Shown here: piece after piece, positions 8,423 through 16,922 of the stretch
Layout of the letters: each line of letters starts with the position of its first letter
How positions within the stretch are numbered: position 1 is the first letter of the stretch
NCBI RefSeq assembly: GCF_017874425.1
Contig: NZ_JAGGLL010000020.1
Coordinates: forward strand, 33,158-97,157
Reading direction: 5' to 3'
DNA: 64,000 nucleotides
Source of the DNA: Clostridium punense
Lineage (GTDB): Bacteria; Bacillota; Clostridia; Clostridiales; Clostridiaceae
Position numbers and translations under genes: made by a program
Notes under the pieces: model-generated
Seen by the model: the letters and a program-made list of their open reading frames with translations, nothing else
What the model was told of the DNA's origin: nothing
Database searches by the model: none

Positions 8423-8755
8423 TTAGCTTATGTGTTTGTCTGTTTTCACTATTACCCATATTAGTAGCGGACCTACAGTAATGATTGAAAATAATGAGTA
8501 CATATTAGGAAGTACTATTAAATTAATAGCACCTAATATAGTTAAAAAGATTCCTATTTCTATAATTTTTTTTGCACAGTATATATTTGCTTTATCCCAT
8601 ACTTCCTTACTTTTTTGTGATTTTCCAGTCCTAAAGCCATAAAATGAATTTACATTCTTAGGTGGAAAAAGTTTATATACTATACCCAAAATTAATAACA
8701 GCAATCCAATAAATGAATGATTAAAAAATAAATCTAAGAAATGCAATAAATCCAT
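8423..8755 (-). CDS. SdpI-family membrane protein
   Basis: A 110-residue protein with three hydrophobic segments (about 15-29, 63-83, 87-106). The loop YKLFPPKNVNSFYGFRT plus SKEVWDKAN is the hallmark of the SdpI/YhfL-type family. In Bacillus, SdpI is the immunity protein and signal transducer for the SdpC toxin; short stand-alone members are common and mostly uncharacterised. A strong AGAGGAGG precedes the ATG. No sdpC-like toxin is present nearby, so an immunity role is inference only. Confidence 0.75.
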   Translation of the reverse strand: MDLLHFLDLFFNHSFIGLLLLILGIVYKLFPPKNVNSFYGFRTGKSQKSKEVWDKANIYCAKKIIEIGIFLTILGAINLIVLPNMYSLFSIITVGPLLIWVIVKTDKHIS

Positions 8756-8850
8756 TTACATTCCTCCTCTTAAAATAACTAATTTTGTCCTACACATTTA
8801 ATTACTAGTTTCACTTTAGATTAAATCCTTATATAACTCTATCAAATTAA

Positions 8851-8945
8851 CTTTACCACAAAGTTACTGTAATAATATACCTGTAACTTTCCGTAATCTT
8901 CCTAAAGTTTGAATCAAAGGTAATTTAGTTCAGTCACATTTATTT
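8851..8945 (-). repeat. Family-1 repeat, copy D (short, promoter half only)
   Basis: The palindrome is GTTACTGTAAT at 8863-8873, one base off the consensus, and the -10 is altered to TGGTAAAG on the minus strand. It lies upstream of the SdpI-like gene. The copy stops before the hairpin because the phytase gene begins right there, which marks a possible junction. Confidence 0.6.
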
Positions 8946-8984
8946 ATATTCATTTATATGTTTTAAAACTTTATATGGTAATGT

Positions 8985-9968
8985 TTAATTTCTATGTTGT
9001 CTAATCCATTGAGACCATGTAGTTTTAAAATTGTCATTATTTTCAACACAATACCTATAAAATCTCTTTATTAATTTAACTCTTTGTTCGGAGCGATTCA
9101 TCAAGAGCTGCTCATCCCTAAGTAGGTTCTTTCCGCCTAGTAAGACCTGCCTATTCATTATATCTTGGAGACTGACATTTTTAGCGTTTTTCATCATATC
9201 ATACATTACAATAAAAGTAGTTGTTCTTCCTAACCCAGCTTTGCAATGAAAATGTAGCCAGGTATTTGGAAGCAATGAATTAACGAATTTTATAAAATAA
9301 TCAACCATTCCATTATTAGGCATTTCATTATCTGTTACAGGTATACGCATATATGACATATCATAGCTTTGAACTAAGCTTTTTTCATTTTCAAGTTTTT
9401 TAGGTATTAATGTTATATCACCAATATATATTGGCTTGTTTAATAAGATGCCATGTAATCTTGTATTTTCATCAGTTAAAACTGCTTCTTTAGTCAAGCC
9501 TTTATTGGCCTTGTTATGGTTATCTGCCCAACTTATCGCTACACCGTTGATGAATCCATGTGATTCTTGCCTTAAATCAACTATAATTATTGGCATAGCA
9601 TGGCCTATGGATTGTTTAACAAATGCAAGGCCACTTTCAGAAAATTGAGAACTAGCAGATGCGTTTAAATTAGCTAATCCATTTAAGTTTATAACTTTAT
9701 TATCTTTAAAATTAGCTAAATCAATAGTATTGCGAAAGTTGTCAGGTAACTTTTTTGCATTATCAGAATTTATAACAAGGTGTAACTTATTACTTCGAGA
9801 TTTATAATAAGGTTCTTGTATCATTTCATCATTTATATGATAGCAATATTCATATAAAAATGGATGTCGATAAGAATACCAGCCATGATGTCCATGTCTA
9901 AAATTATCTTCAATTGTATTGTAATTTGTAGAGTTATTTAAAGTTATTTCATTTTGTTTCATATTCAT
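8985..9968 (-). CDS. PTP-like cysteine phosphatase (PTP-like phytase family)
   Basis: A 327-residue protein of the PTP-like phytase family. The P-loop HCKAGLGRT (about 242-250) is the C-x5-R phosphatase signature. An upstream IVDLRQESHGFINGVAISW matches the conserved general-acid/phytase region. Relatives from anaerobes remove phosphates from inositol hexakisphosphate or from inositol phosphates and phosphotyrosine. Unlike secreted rumen phytases this copy has no signal peptide, so it would act in the cytoplasm. The ATG follows a weak GGAGA site. Confidence 0.82.
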   Translation of the reverse strand: MNMKQNEITLNNSTNYNTIEDNFRHGHHGWYSYRHPFLYEYCYHINDEMIQEPYYKSRSNKLHLVINSDNAKKLPDNFRNTIDLANFKDNKVINLNGLANLNASASSQFSESGLAFVKQSIGHAMPIIIVDLRQESHGFINGVAISWADNHNKANKGLTKEAVLTDENTRLHGILLNKPIYIGDITLIPKKLENEKSLVQSYDMSYMRIPVTDNEMPNNGMVDYFIKFVNSLLPNTWLHFHCKAGLGRTTTFIVMYDMMKNAKNVSLQDIMNRQVLLGGKNLLRDEQLLMNRSEQRVKLIKRFYRYCVENNDNFKTTWSQWIRQHRN

Positions 9969-10189
9969 TCTCCATAATAATTTTCCACGTTATATTATAT
10001 GATGTTAACTAACTTTGTGTTTAGCTACTTCTACCAGTTTTATAGTTTTATTATGGAATTAATGTTTTTTACTATTTAACTTATAGATATCTTATTCTTA
10101 CCTGTATTCCAGCTCTTGATATAGAATAATATTTATCTAGCTGACAATTGATTAGTATGTCCGATTTTACTATAACTTACAATCTAATT

Positions 10190-10450
10190 AATTCCTTTCT
10201 ACCATGTAATTACTGTAATAATATACCTGTAACTTTCCGTAATCTTCCTACAATTTAAACAAAAGCAATTTACAATTAAGACTAAAAAATCTTGAAAACT
10301 TTAGCTGTAATTTGTCTACCTATTAATTGAATTTTAATTTTAAGACACAGAAAAACAGCCACTGAGAACATTACTCCAAAGGATACTAGTTCCTTGGAGA
10401 ATTTTCTTAGTGGCTGCTTAAATTTTCTAATAAGCTTAGGGTTTAAAATC
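10190..10450 (-). repeat. Family-1 intergenic repeat, copy E (promoter plus hairpin)
   Basis: ATTACTGTAAT lies at 10209-10219. The minus-strand -10 reads TGGTAGAAA here, one base off. The hairpin at 10358-10414 pairs GCCACTGAGAAC with TTCTTAGTGGC. It sits upstream of the phytase-like gene, 240 bases from its start. From 10451 to 10640 the sequence is less AT-rich but I recognise no gene. Confidence 0.72.
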
Positions 10451-10640
10451 TACTAACCCTTGCCCAATGAATTTGGGTGTAGCATAGTGGAACCGTAAAC
10501 CTTGTGGTTAGATGGAGTTCTTTTAGTCCCTCCCAAGGAATATCCCAGTATACATAAGACCATTACAATCTAACTGATATCACTGTCATCCATAGCTCTG
10601 GGTAACAGCGACAAATGATAAAATTCCTTAACTGAATTCA

Positions 10641-11651
10641 CTACAACTGTTTAATACTTGGGTTGTAAATGTTTGCCCATGCTACATTCCTGTCTATACA
10701 TCTAAACATTCTGTAAGCTATAGGTTTAAATCCACATTTGGGCCAAAATGTTGAAGAAGCAAGATTAGTTATTCTCCAATCTGTAATTATATTGTTATAT
10801 CCCTTTTCTTTCATAATCTTATAGCCTTCATTCATTAATTTCTTACCGATACCACTTCTCATTTCGGAAGAATAAGTGCCCGCAATACTTAGCTCTACTC
10901 CATCATCGGGTGACATCAAATCTGAATTAATAGTCCCATATACTTGAAATCCTACTTCTTTCATGTCCTTTGTCGCAATGACAACCGTTGCATCATCATC
11001 CTCTACTATACCCCTATACCCAGCTTTTATTTGTGCTACAACTTCAGGTAATAAAGGTTCAAAAGTTGGTGACGAACTTTGATAGTACTGGATTATTTGG
11101 GACATCCTGCCCATAGCCTCACTATCCATTTTATTGGCAAGTCTAATATCTATATCAGCTACATTTTCAAAAGGCTTGTACTCCTCCATGTTCATTATGG
11201 AGTGTACTTGCTGAATAGAGAAGCTTAATCTCAGGAAGGCCTCATAGTACTCTTGACTTCCAAGGGGTACTAAAGTATATTGATTGAAACAACCTTGTTC
11301 AAGCCAAATAACTGAAACCTTTGCATAGAGATTCCTTATAAGTTCAGATGATTGACCCCTTCTAATTGCCATTCCCTCATAGGGCACCCATGCATACCTA
11401 CCTCTTCTACTATCAATCTTTATCTCTCCTATTATATAACCTACTAGTTCCCCATTAGAAAATGCCCCTATCCCTATCACTTTACTATTAACGAACAAAT
11501 CCTCAAACATATCTGTAATATACTTTATGTTAAGACAGCTATTTTTAAGAAATGAATATAACTTACTCTCAAAATTTTGTCTTTCTATTAGCAAGTCAGC
11601 CATTGCAGGTATATCATCAACTGTAATTGATTTGAATTTACACTTGTTCAT
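10641..11651 (-). CDS. Tandem-GNAT acetyltransferase
   Basis: A 336-residue protein with two GNAT-like halves. The N-terminal half (about 1-160) has SKVIGIGAFSNGELVGYIIG and lacks a clean acetyl-CoA loop. The C-terminal half (about 170-330) has ELSIAGTYSSEMRSGIGKKL, an R-x-G-I-G-type loop, and NLASSTFWPKCGFKPI, the usual final strand. The degenerate N-terminal half is typical of double-GNAT proteins where one domain is catalytic. The ATG follows GGGGGG. Substrate unknown. Confidence 0.8.
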   Translation of the reverse strand: MNKCKFKSITVDDIPAMADLLIERQNFESKLYSFLKNSCLNIKYITDMFEDLFVNSKVIGIGAFSNGELVGYIIGEIKIDSRRGRYAWVPYEGMAIRRGQSSELIRNLYAKVSVIWLEQGCFNQYTLVPLGSQEYYEAFLRLSFSIQQVHSIMNMEEYKPFENVADIDIRLANKMDSEAMGRMSQIIQYYQSSSPTFEPLLPEVVAQIKAGYRGIVEDDDATVVIATKDMKEVGFQVYGTINSDLMSPDDGVELSIAGTYSSEMRSGIGKKLMNEGYKIMKEKGYNNIITDWRITNLASSTFWPKCGFKPIAYRMFRCIDRNVAWANIYNPSIKQL

Positions 11652-11883
11652 TTCTATCCCCCCAATTGAATTTACATTTCATAATAAATTATAGCATGCC
11701 AAAAAATTATTAAATATGTAAAAAACAATTCCTAATTGTTTTTTACATAAATTCCGAGAATCTAAGTTACAAAAGTTATCAAATGTCACCCCCGACACTT
11801 ATCACTTATCTACCCAAAGTCGACGTACCTTATAGTGCGCGGTTCTCCTTAACTACTCCAAATGAGATTTTTCCATTTTATTC

Positions 11884-11920
11884 TTGTGTATATATTCTAC
11901 ATAATTATGGTATAATTCTA
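11884..11920 (+). promoter_or_regulatory. Extended -10 promoter
   Basis: TGGTATAAT at 11908-11916 is a consensus extended -10 on the plus strand, with TTGTGT about 21 bases upstream as a poor -35. It would drive a leader of about 100 bases ahead of the small membrane frame at 12022. The leader contains GGGGG at 11955 and CCCCC near 11978 that could pair. Confidence 0.5.
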
Positions 11921-12021
11921 AAGTTCAAATTAAAATTCCGTAGTGGATGGCTACGGGGGTCTTGAGCGTTTTATCCCCCTTGGACTATTGGTGAATACAT
12001 CATTATAGTTAGGGGGTGGTA

Positions 12022-12129
12022 TTGGATTTGCTAGAATTAACTATAAAAAGCTTTGTTACTATTTATATTATTATACTAGTTTTAAAACATAATCTTTTTA
12101 TTTCTAAGTTAATTACAAAGTATTACTGA
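12022..12129 (+). CDS. Small hydrophobic protein, 35 aa, possible type I toxin-like peptide
   Basis: A TTG start preceded by a very strong AGGGGGTGG site opens a 35-residue frame. The order is a short acidic N-terminus (LDLLELTIKSF), a hydrophobic stretch VTIYIIILVL, then a basic tail (KHNLFISKLITKYY). Size, single membrane helix, basic end and structured leader resemble small toxic or holin-like peptides of type I systems, but I cannot assign a family and no antisense RNA is demonstrated. It overlaps the next frame by a few bases. Confidence 0.35.
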   Translation: MDLLELTIKSFVTIYIIILVLKHNLFISKLITKYY

Positions 12130-12361
12130 TAACCGAAAAGGTAAGGCTGTCCCAAATGGCATAACCCCTCCTATAAATGGGGATGCCTTTGATTTGAAGA
12201 GAACTTATGCTTTCCGAAAATCTACAATAAGAAAACTTAATGAACTTAAAGCTACTCATGAAGATGTAAATGTTTATCTAAGTACAATTTTGGATGAAGC
12301 TATAACAGAGTATTATAATAAAGTCCTTGGAAAAACTCACCCTTCTCCTCCACCTAAGTAA
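12122..12361 (+). pseudogene. Ribbon-helix-helix-like plasmid-type protein, start missing
   Basis: A clean plus-strand reading frame of about 80 codons ends at TAA 12359-12361. It lacks an ATG; the best candidate first codon is ATT at 12122 with no ribosome site. The sequence FDLKRTYAFRKSTIRKLNEL and VYLSTILDEAITEYYNKVL looks like a short-strand/two-helix DNA-binding protein of the kind found on small plasmids. It is probably a fragment left by plasmid or element integration. Confidence 0.45.
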
Positions 12362-12406
12362 CTTTAAAATTACTTTTGATTAAACTATTATATCTTAAGC
12401 TTAGTT

Positions 12407-12786
12407 TCACTTTAAATAAGCACTGACTCTTTGAATAAGTCCGCACTCAGCTTGTATTGTTGCGTTTACAGATCCTTCGATTTTAACATTCAGTATATTG
12501 TTATTATCTTTCTCAATTGAAATGTCTCCTCAAAATGTATTCTTAGAGGACTTAACTACTAATTCCTTAATTCCAAACAAATCTACTTCAACAAAAATCG
12601 AGTTTACCCTAGCCCTAACCACTTTTGAGGTGGAAACTCTGCATAATAAGGCATGTCAAAGCCTAATGTCACTCTATTCCCTTCATCACTGATACACAAT
12701 GCCTTAATTTGTGCATTACTCAAATGAGGTACTTCACTATATAAACTTTTTATAAAGATATTTCTATCTAAACAATTAACCCACAT
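12407..12786 (-). pseudogene. Imm50-type immunity protein, broken
   Basis: The first 60 codons from ATG 12786 contain SLYSEVPHLSNAQIKAL and VTLGFDMPYYAEFPPQKW, matching the Imm50 pattern (LxFDLPxYPxxPPKKW). A one-base shift after that, near 12607, continues with NSIFVEVDLFGIKELVV. A TGA then interrupts, and ISIEKDNNNILNVKIEG followed by IQRVSAYLK completes a family-length product of about 126 codons ending at 12407-12409. Such proteins neutralise polymorphic toxins; no toxin gene is adjacent. Frameshift plus stop mark it as dead. Confidence 0.6.
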
Positions 12787-12958
12787 ACAAATACCTCCAC
12801 TTTTTTACTAATTTGAAAACCTCATTACTCGTTTATAATTATTTATACCTACGTCTTTTCAGTTAATTATATTTTACCATGGGTTAACTAAATTTTTAGT
12901 TAACTCCTTATATGAATTAATGAAATTCTTTACATTTTATGAACATTATTCTTTATTC

Positions 12959-13429
12959 TCATCGAATAATGTCTGTTAAACTGAATGTAGTAACCTTTCT
13001 CAATTCTTCAAGACTTACTTCCACTTGATATCCAATTTTCCCAGCACTAAATATGATAGTATCAAAGTTACCTGCTGATTCATCAATGATAGTTACAAAA
13101 CTCTTTTTCATGCCAATGGGTGAGCATCCCCCATGTATATATCCTGTAACCTCCAGTAAATCCTTTGATTTAATCATTCTAACTGCTTTCTCCTTAACAC
13201 TATTAGCAGCTTTTTTAAAATCTAATTCATCCGCTACAGGAACTAGAAATACATAGTATTTATTAGTCTCACCTACAGTTACAAGTGTTTTAAACACTTG
13301 CTTAGGATTCTGATTCAAAATATTTGCTACCTCAATGCCACTAACAGCATCTGTATTTGCATAACAATGACTTTTATATTCAACTTTCGCCTTATCTAAT
13401 AATCTCATTACATTTGTTTTAACTGCCAT
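12959..13429 (-). CDS. ybaK: Cys-tRNA(Pro)/Cys-tRNA(Cys) deacylase
   Basis: A 156-residue YbaK/EbsC domain. KTNVMRLLDKAKVEY at the start, QVFKTLVTVGETNKYYVFLV, a SPIGMKKSFVTIIDESA segment with the conserved G-x-x-S-P-x-G context (GGCSPIGM), and a closing SAGKIGYQVEVSLEEL match the family closely. The enzyme hydrolyses mischarged Cys-tRNA(Pro), keeping proline codons faithful. The ATG at 13429 follows GGAGTGAG, so it is preferred over the in-frame ATG at 13450. Confidence 0.88.
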   Translation of the reverse strand: MAVKTNVMRLLDKAKVEYKSHCYANTDAVSGIEVANILNQNPKQVFKTLVTVGETNKYYVFLVPVADELDFKKAANSVKEKAVRMIKSKDLLEVTGYIHGGCSPIGMKKSFVTIIDESAGNFDTIIFSAGKIGYQVEVSLEELRKVTTFSLTDIIR

Positions 13430-13474
13430 ATATCTCACTCCAAAAATCATAAAATTCTTATCTCTAAGCCTATT

Positions 13475-13751
13475 TCATTAGTAAAACAGCTACTGTCCAT
13501 TCTGTGGTTTGCTCCATTCGTGATAAGCTTAAAACCCTTTGCAATTGCACAAAACTTGCCTATTATCAGTTTATCCCCTAGAAATTCGTAGTGGTGCTCT
13601 AAGTTATCATAAAACTTTTCTGGAGATTTCTTATTATCACTATAATAAGTGTATTCGCCAATCTCAACATTAGGTCTTTTAGGCAGGTTACTTATATCGC
13701 AAACCGTCTTTATATTTTCATTTGGATATAGCTTTTTTTATCTGGTCCCGT
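13475..13751 (-). pseudogene. Vat-type streptogramin A acetyltransferase, 5' fragment
   Basis: The N-terminal half of a Vat/xenobiotic acetyltransferase can be read. It starts with GPDKK, shifts one frame, then continues YPNENIKTVCDISNLP, VEIGEYTYYSD, HHYEFLGDKLIIGKFCAIAKG and NGANHRMDSS. These match the hexapeptide-acetyltransferase N-terminus up to the active-site NGANHRMD; the remaining ~120 residues are missing. The expected ATG is ACG at 13749-13751. That position overlaps the TAA of the upstream nucleotidyltransferase gene, so the pair was once translationally coupled. Confidence 0.65.
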
Positions 13752-14590
13752 TATTGAATATTGGCTCCTTTCAGATGTTCAACCTCATTTACTAGTCTTT
13801 GAAGAATCTCTATTCCTTTTCTTGTACAATCTACATCTGTTGATATTAAGGAAATAACCTTATCGACCCTTCCCTTGTAATCGTTTGGTTTGATCTTAAA
13901 ATCTTCAATCATCTTAACCGCCTTTTTCTCATTTATGCAGTATTCTCTGTTTACTGCAAATAAGACTTGATTAAGTGAAGATATGCTTCGAAAGCAATGC
14001 CCGCAAACATAGGATACATCGTCTTTATCTATATTGTTCTCAGCAAACATTAAGGAGAAATCTGCTTCAAACATAAAGAATTCGGCTAACCCTTTCTGCA
14101 AAGCGGTTGGATAACGTTCTGCTTGCTTTTTTAATTGATAAAAGTTTTCATCATTAGTGTATTGCACCCTGCTGATTGCCAATTCTCCACGATACATGGC
14201 GCTAATATATCCATGAGGATGCCCTGTCTGATAATTGGCAGTAACAATTCCTTGCTCTGTATCTTTAATTATTTTTTCCACCCGTTTTTTATCACGTAAA
14301 ATTAAGTCAACATGATACCCATTTATGACTAACCATCCACCGCCATTAACCCAATCACCCCATTCTCCGAGAGGTACAACAAGGTTACTTCTATGCTCAT
14401 CATCCAACTCTGTAGCAAGTTGATTGATAGTAGTTAGGTCAAATGATTCTGAATTGTAATAGATTCCGATATCTATATCTGAATCCTCTGTATTGGTGCC
14501 TCTTGCCCGTGATCCCCCTAAGACAATACCTTCTATACAAGGCAAAGAGGATACTTTCTCTATTACTAATTGAATAATATTATCTACCAT
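13751..14590 (-). CDS. Nucleotidyltransferase-domain protein
   Basis: A 279-residue protein starting with a polymerase-beta-type nucleotidyltransferase: GIVLGGSRARGTNTEDSDID gives the G-S and D-x-D catalytic motifs (about 22-41), and YHVDLILRD (about 94-102) supplies the third acidic residue. The C-terminal ~150 residues are helical (FFMFEADFSLMF, VCGHCFRSISSLNQVLF), as in DUF4037/aminoglycoside-adenylyltransferase-like proteins. It probably nucleotidylates a small molecule. It formed an operon with the Vat-type pseudogene downstream, supporting a drug-modification role. Confidence 0.78.
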   Translation of the reverse strand: MVDNIIQLVIEKVSSLPCIEGIVLGGSRARGTNTEDSDIDIGIYYNSESFDLTTINQLATELDDEHRSNLVVPLGEWGDWVNGGGWLVINGYHVDLILRDKKRVEKIIKDTEQGIVTANYQTGHPHGYISAMYRGELAISRVQYTNDENFYQLKKQAERYPTALQKGLAEFFMFEADFSLMFAENNIDKDDVSYVCGHCFRSISSLNQVLFAVNREYCINEKKAVKMIEDFKIKPNDYKGRVDKVISLISTDVDCTRKGIEILQRLVNEVEHLKGANIQ

Positions 14591-14682
14591 ACGAACACAC
14601 TCCTTTTTTCAATATCAAAAGCTACATTTTATGTCGGGTTATGCATTTTTGCAATATATTACTTATGTTTTACATTATCCCT

Positions 14683-14726
14683 CTGGAAATGAGCCTTCAA
14701 AGTTTATCTTGAAGGCCTCATTTTTC
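14683..14726. terminator. Hairpin with T tail
   Basis: GAGCCTTCAA pairs with TTGAAGGCCTC, followed by TTTTT on the plus strand and preceded by an A-rich side for the minus strand. It separates the nucleotidyltransferase gene from the remnants at 14.9-16.4 kb. Confidence 0.55.
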
Positions 14727-14735
14727 ACATTAGGA

Positions 14736-14760
14736 GTCTAACCTACTTAGTAGGTTAGAC
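14736..14760. repeat. Perfect 12-base inverted repeat with one-base centre
   Basis: GTCTAACCTACT and AGTAGGTTAGAC flank a single T. The arms are perfect. It is not followed by a T run, so it may be a protein-binding site or a recombination scar in the remnant zone, not a terminator. Confidence 0.5.
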
Positions 14761-14878
14761 AAAACTAATAATCTCTTTCACAGTCATACCTTTGGTCTAT
14801 AAACACAAAGTATGCAATGATTATTAGACTAAGTTCAATCCCTTATCTTTGATTTCATAAATTATATCAGCCACATTA

Positions 14879-15090
14879 TCAAGATTCAGAATTGTTTTTC
14901 TTAACAGCACCTTTAGCTTTCTGATTTATTTTTTGTGCTTGTTTTCGCTTTTCCTCAGCAGCCTGATCTAATGGTTCGCGTTCTGCAACGAACTGTTAGT
15001 ATTTTACAGTCTTGTTTCTTCACCACCGCTCATGGTCTGCACATCTAATTAATTAACACCAAGTTTTTCCATAAGTGCAAAATCTTTTTT
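14879..15090 (-). pseudogene. Possible ABC-F ATPase remnant
   Basis: Degenerate minus-strand sequence reads FALMEKLGVN, a stop, LDVQTMSGGEETRL, a stop, then [20 protein letters not shown] and [14 protein letters not shown] to a TGA at 14879-14881. SGGEETR is an ABC signature (usually SGGEKTR) and the charged helix resembles an ABC-F linker or tail. Most of the gene is deleted. Position downstream of a Mef-like MFS gene recalls the mef-msr(D) gene pair. The evidence is only the signature motif and context. Confidence 0.4.
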
Positions 15091-15218
15091 CCTCCTGTCT
15101 AAAATCGTATATTTCCATTTACTGGTTCGCAGGGAAAATCCTGCGATTTAAGCAGGAAGGACTATATGAAAATATAATACATAAATGTTCCACCTCGTCA
15201 AAATTTTTCATTTTCTAT

Positions 15219-16432
15219 TTAATCTAATTTCTTAATATCAGTCACCAGAGAATAAATTATAGCAATAACTATTATTAAAACACCTGATATTAGAAACCAA
15301 TGGTTTACACCCACTCTATCAGCAAACAATCCAGAGAGGATTAAACCAAGTGGCATAGCTAAAGATATAATGCTTCCTGTCAGAGAGAATACACGTCCTA
15401 AATATTCAGGTTTAATTTTTTCTTGAAAAAGAGCCGTTTGAACACCGCTATAAAATGGAACTGAAAGCCCCATGATTGCACAGCACACAACAAAAAACAC
15501 AAATCCATTTGAGGGTAGTAACCCCGAAATGGTCAAACTCGCTCCCATCATAAAAACAGATGCAGTCATTAATATGATTCTCTTTTTAAATTTACCAATT
15601 AACCCCAACAACAAGCTACCTGCCAGCATCCCGGAGGCATAGGCAATTTCGGTAATAGATACATGCATAGGTGTTCCAGAAAAATATTCCATGGTGATTA
15701 AAGGATAAAGCGCATTGATTGGCATATAAACAAACATATATAGTGTGCCTATAAGTAGTAATGCAAATAATCCTTTGTTTTCTTTCAAAACAGCAAATCC
15801 TTCTTTCATATCTTTGATAATATTTAGATTCAAACTTTGCTGCTCTATACTTAGCTTGGGAATGCGTACAATTGCAACCATAACACATGCTATAACAGCA
15901 CCCAAGACGTCAACAGCTATAATTGCATTTAATTCCCAAACAGAATATAAAAATGCCGCAGCAACAGGACTAATAATATAGCTTATAGACTGCAGGGATT
16001 TACTGTAACCAGCACATTTAGTTAGTTGTTCTTCTGGTACTAAAAGAGGAGTAACTGCACTTAGCGCTGGGGAATGAAAAGCCGTTCCAATACTGCGGAT
16101 AAATAATACTACCATAACCATCCAAACTGGTATCTCCATATACAAAGCAATAATAGCCAGTACTGCTCCAGCTGCAGCAATAATTAAATCAGCACCAATC
16201 ATTATCTTTTTTCTATCATAACGATCCACTAATACACCTATCACAGTACCAAATACTGCATAAGGCAAAAACCCTACTAATGAAGCAATTGACGTACCAT
16301 GGCTGATCCTGTTTTTTCTGTAAGGTAAAAAATTATAGCCATTTGCAGGATAGCACTAGTAATAAGTGAAATCACCTGTCCTGTCCATATAGTAAAAAAA
16401 TACCGTTTCCATTTTAAATTTTCTTTTATCAT
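15219..16432 (-). pseudogene. MFS drug-efflux transporter, frameshifted
   Basis: The gene starts at ATG 16432 with KENLKWKRYFFTIWTGQVIS and runs to about residue 45 (TEKTGSAMV), where a one-base loss near 16302 shifts the frame. The remaining 349 codons (SIASLVGFLPYAVFGTVIGV, then LVDRYDRKKIMIGADL) carry motif A (D-R-x-x-R-K/R) and about ten more membrane segments. Together they give a full 12-segment MFS protein of the Mef/macrolide-efflux group. An attenuator-like leader precedes it. Either a recent frameshift or a sequencing error. Confidence 0.7.
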
Positions 16433-16439
16433 ATCAAAT

Positions 16440-16700
16440 TTCTCCTTGCATTTTTATTGTTGGTTTCATATTAGTTTTAGGCAATAAAAAATGCAGACTA
16501 AAATCCGCAATGGAATCTTTAGTCTGCATACCAACGTTAAAAAGACATAGAGAAAAAACGCATAGCATCAAATAGCTACACTCCCCCCTATCCATGTCAT
16601 AATACGTAAAATAAACACAACAAAAAAAGCCCACCATTGTGGATGTTTTTAACACTTTTTTATTGCCTGCTTATCTTAAACGTACTGAATACATAGATAT
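16440..16700 (-). promoter_or_regulatory. Attenuator-like leader of the MFS gene
   Basis: Upstream of the MFS start, a hairpin pairs GCAGACTAAA with TTTTAGTCTGC (about 16491-16529) and is followed on the minus strand by a T-rich tract, like an intrinsic terminator in the leader. Ahead of it a short reading frame starts MLKTSTMVGFFCCVYF near 16655 with many Cys/Tyr/Phe codons. Such leaders control drug-resistance genes by antibiotic-induced ribosome stalling (known for erm, mef/msr and tet genes). The leader ORF itself is not a conserved protein. Confidence 0.5.
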
Positions 16701-16922
16701 ATGTCCTCCTTCAATTCAACAAATTTATATCATTTTATCATAAATAATGTATTCATGTCAAACTACACTTAACTTTTCAAATTTAATATAAGAAATTAGT
16801 ATCTAAGTATTGGCACTACCAAATTTCAAAACAATTTCATCACCAATAAATTTGTGTTTTTAAAATATAAAATAAAGCTGGTTAAAAGTAATATATAATT
16901 ACCCTAGCCAGCATCCATATTA

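Noticed and set aside
831..10450. Integron attC sites
   Set aside because: The spacers resemble cassette boundaries, but I see no integrase gene, no RYYYAAC/GTTRRRY core pairs at fixed places, and each unit carries its own promoter, unlike most attC cassettes.
10451..10640. Gene in the less AT-rich gap
   Set aside because: No frame longer than about 40 codons with a ribosome site; no recognisable protein in any frame.
11783..11965. 60-residue plus-strand frame
   Set aside because: It covers the promoter and leader of the small peptide at 12022, has no ribosome site and odd composition.
16434..16655. 73-residue minus-strand protein
   Set aside because: Read as a leader frame: it overlaps the attenuator hairpin of the MFS gene and matches no protein I know; counted within the leader entry.
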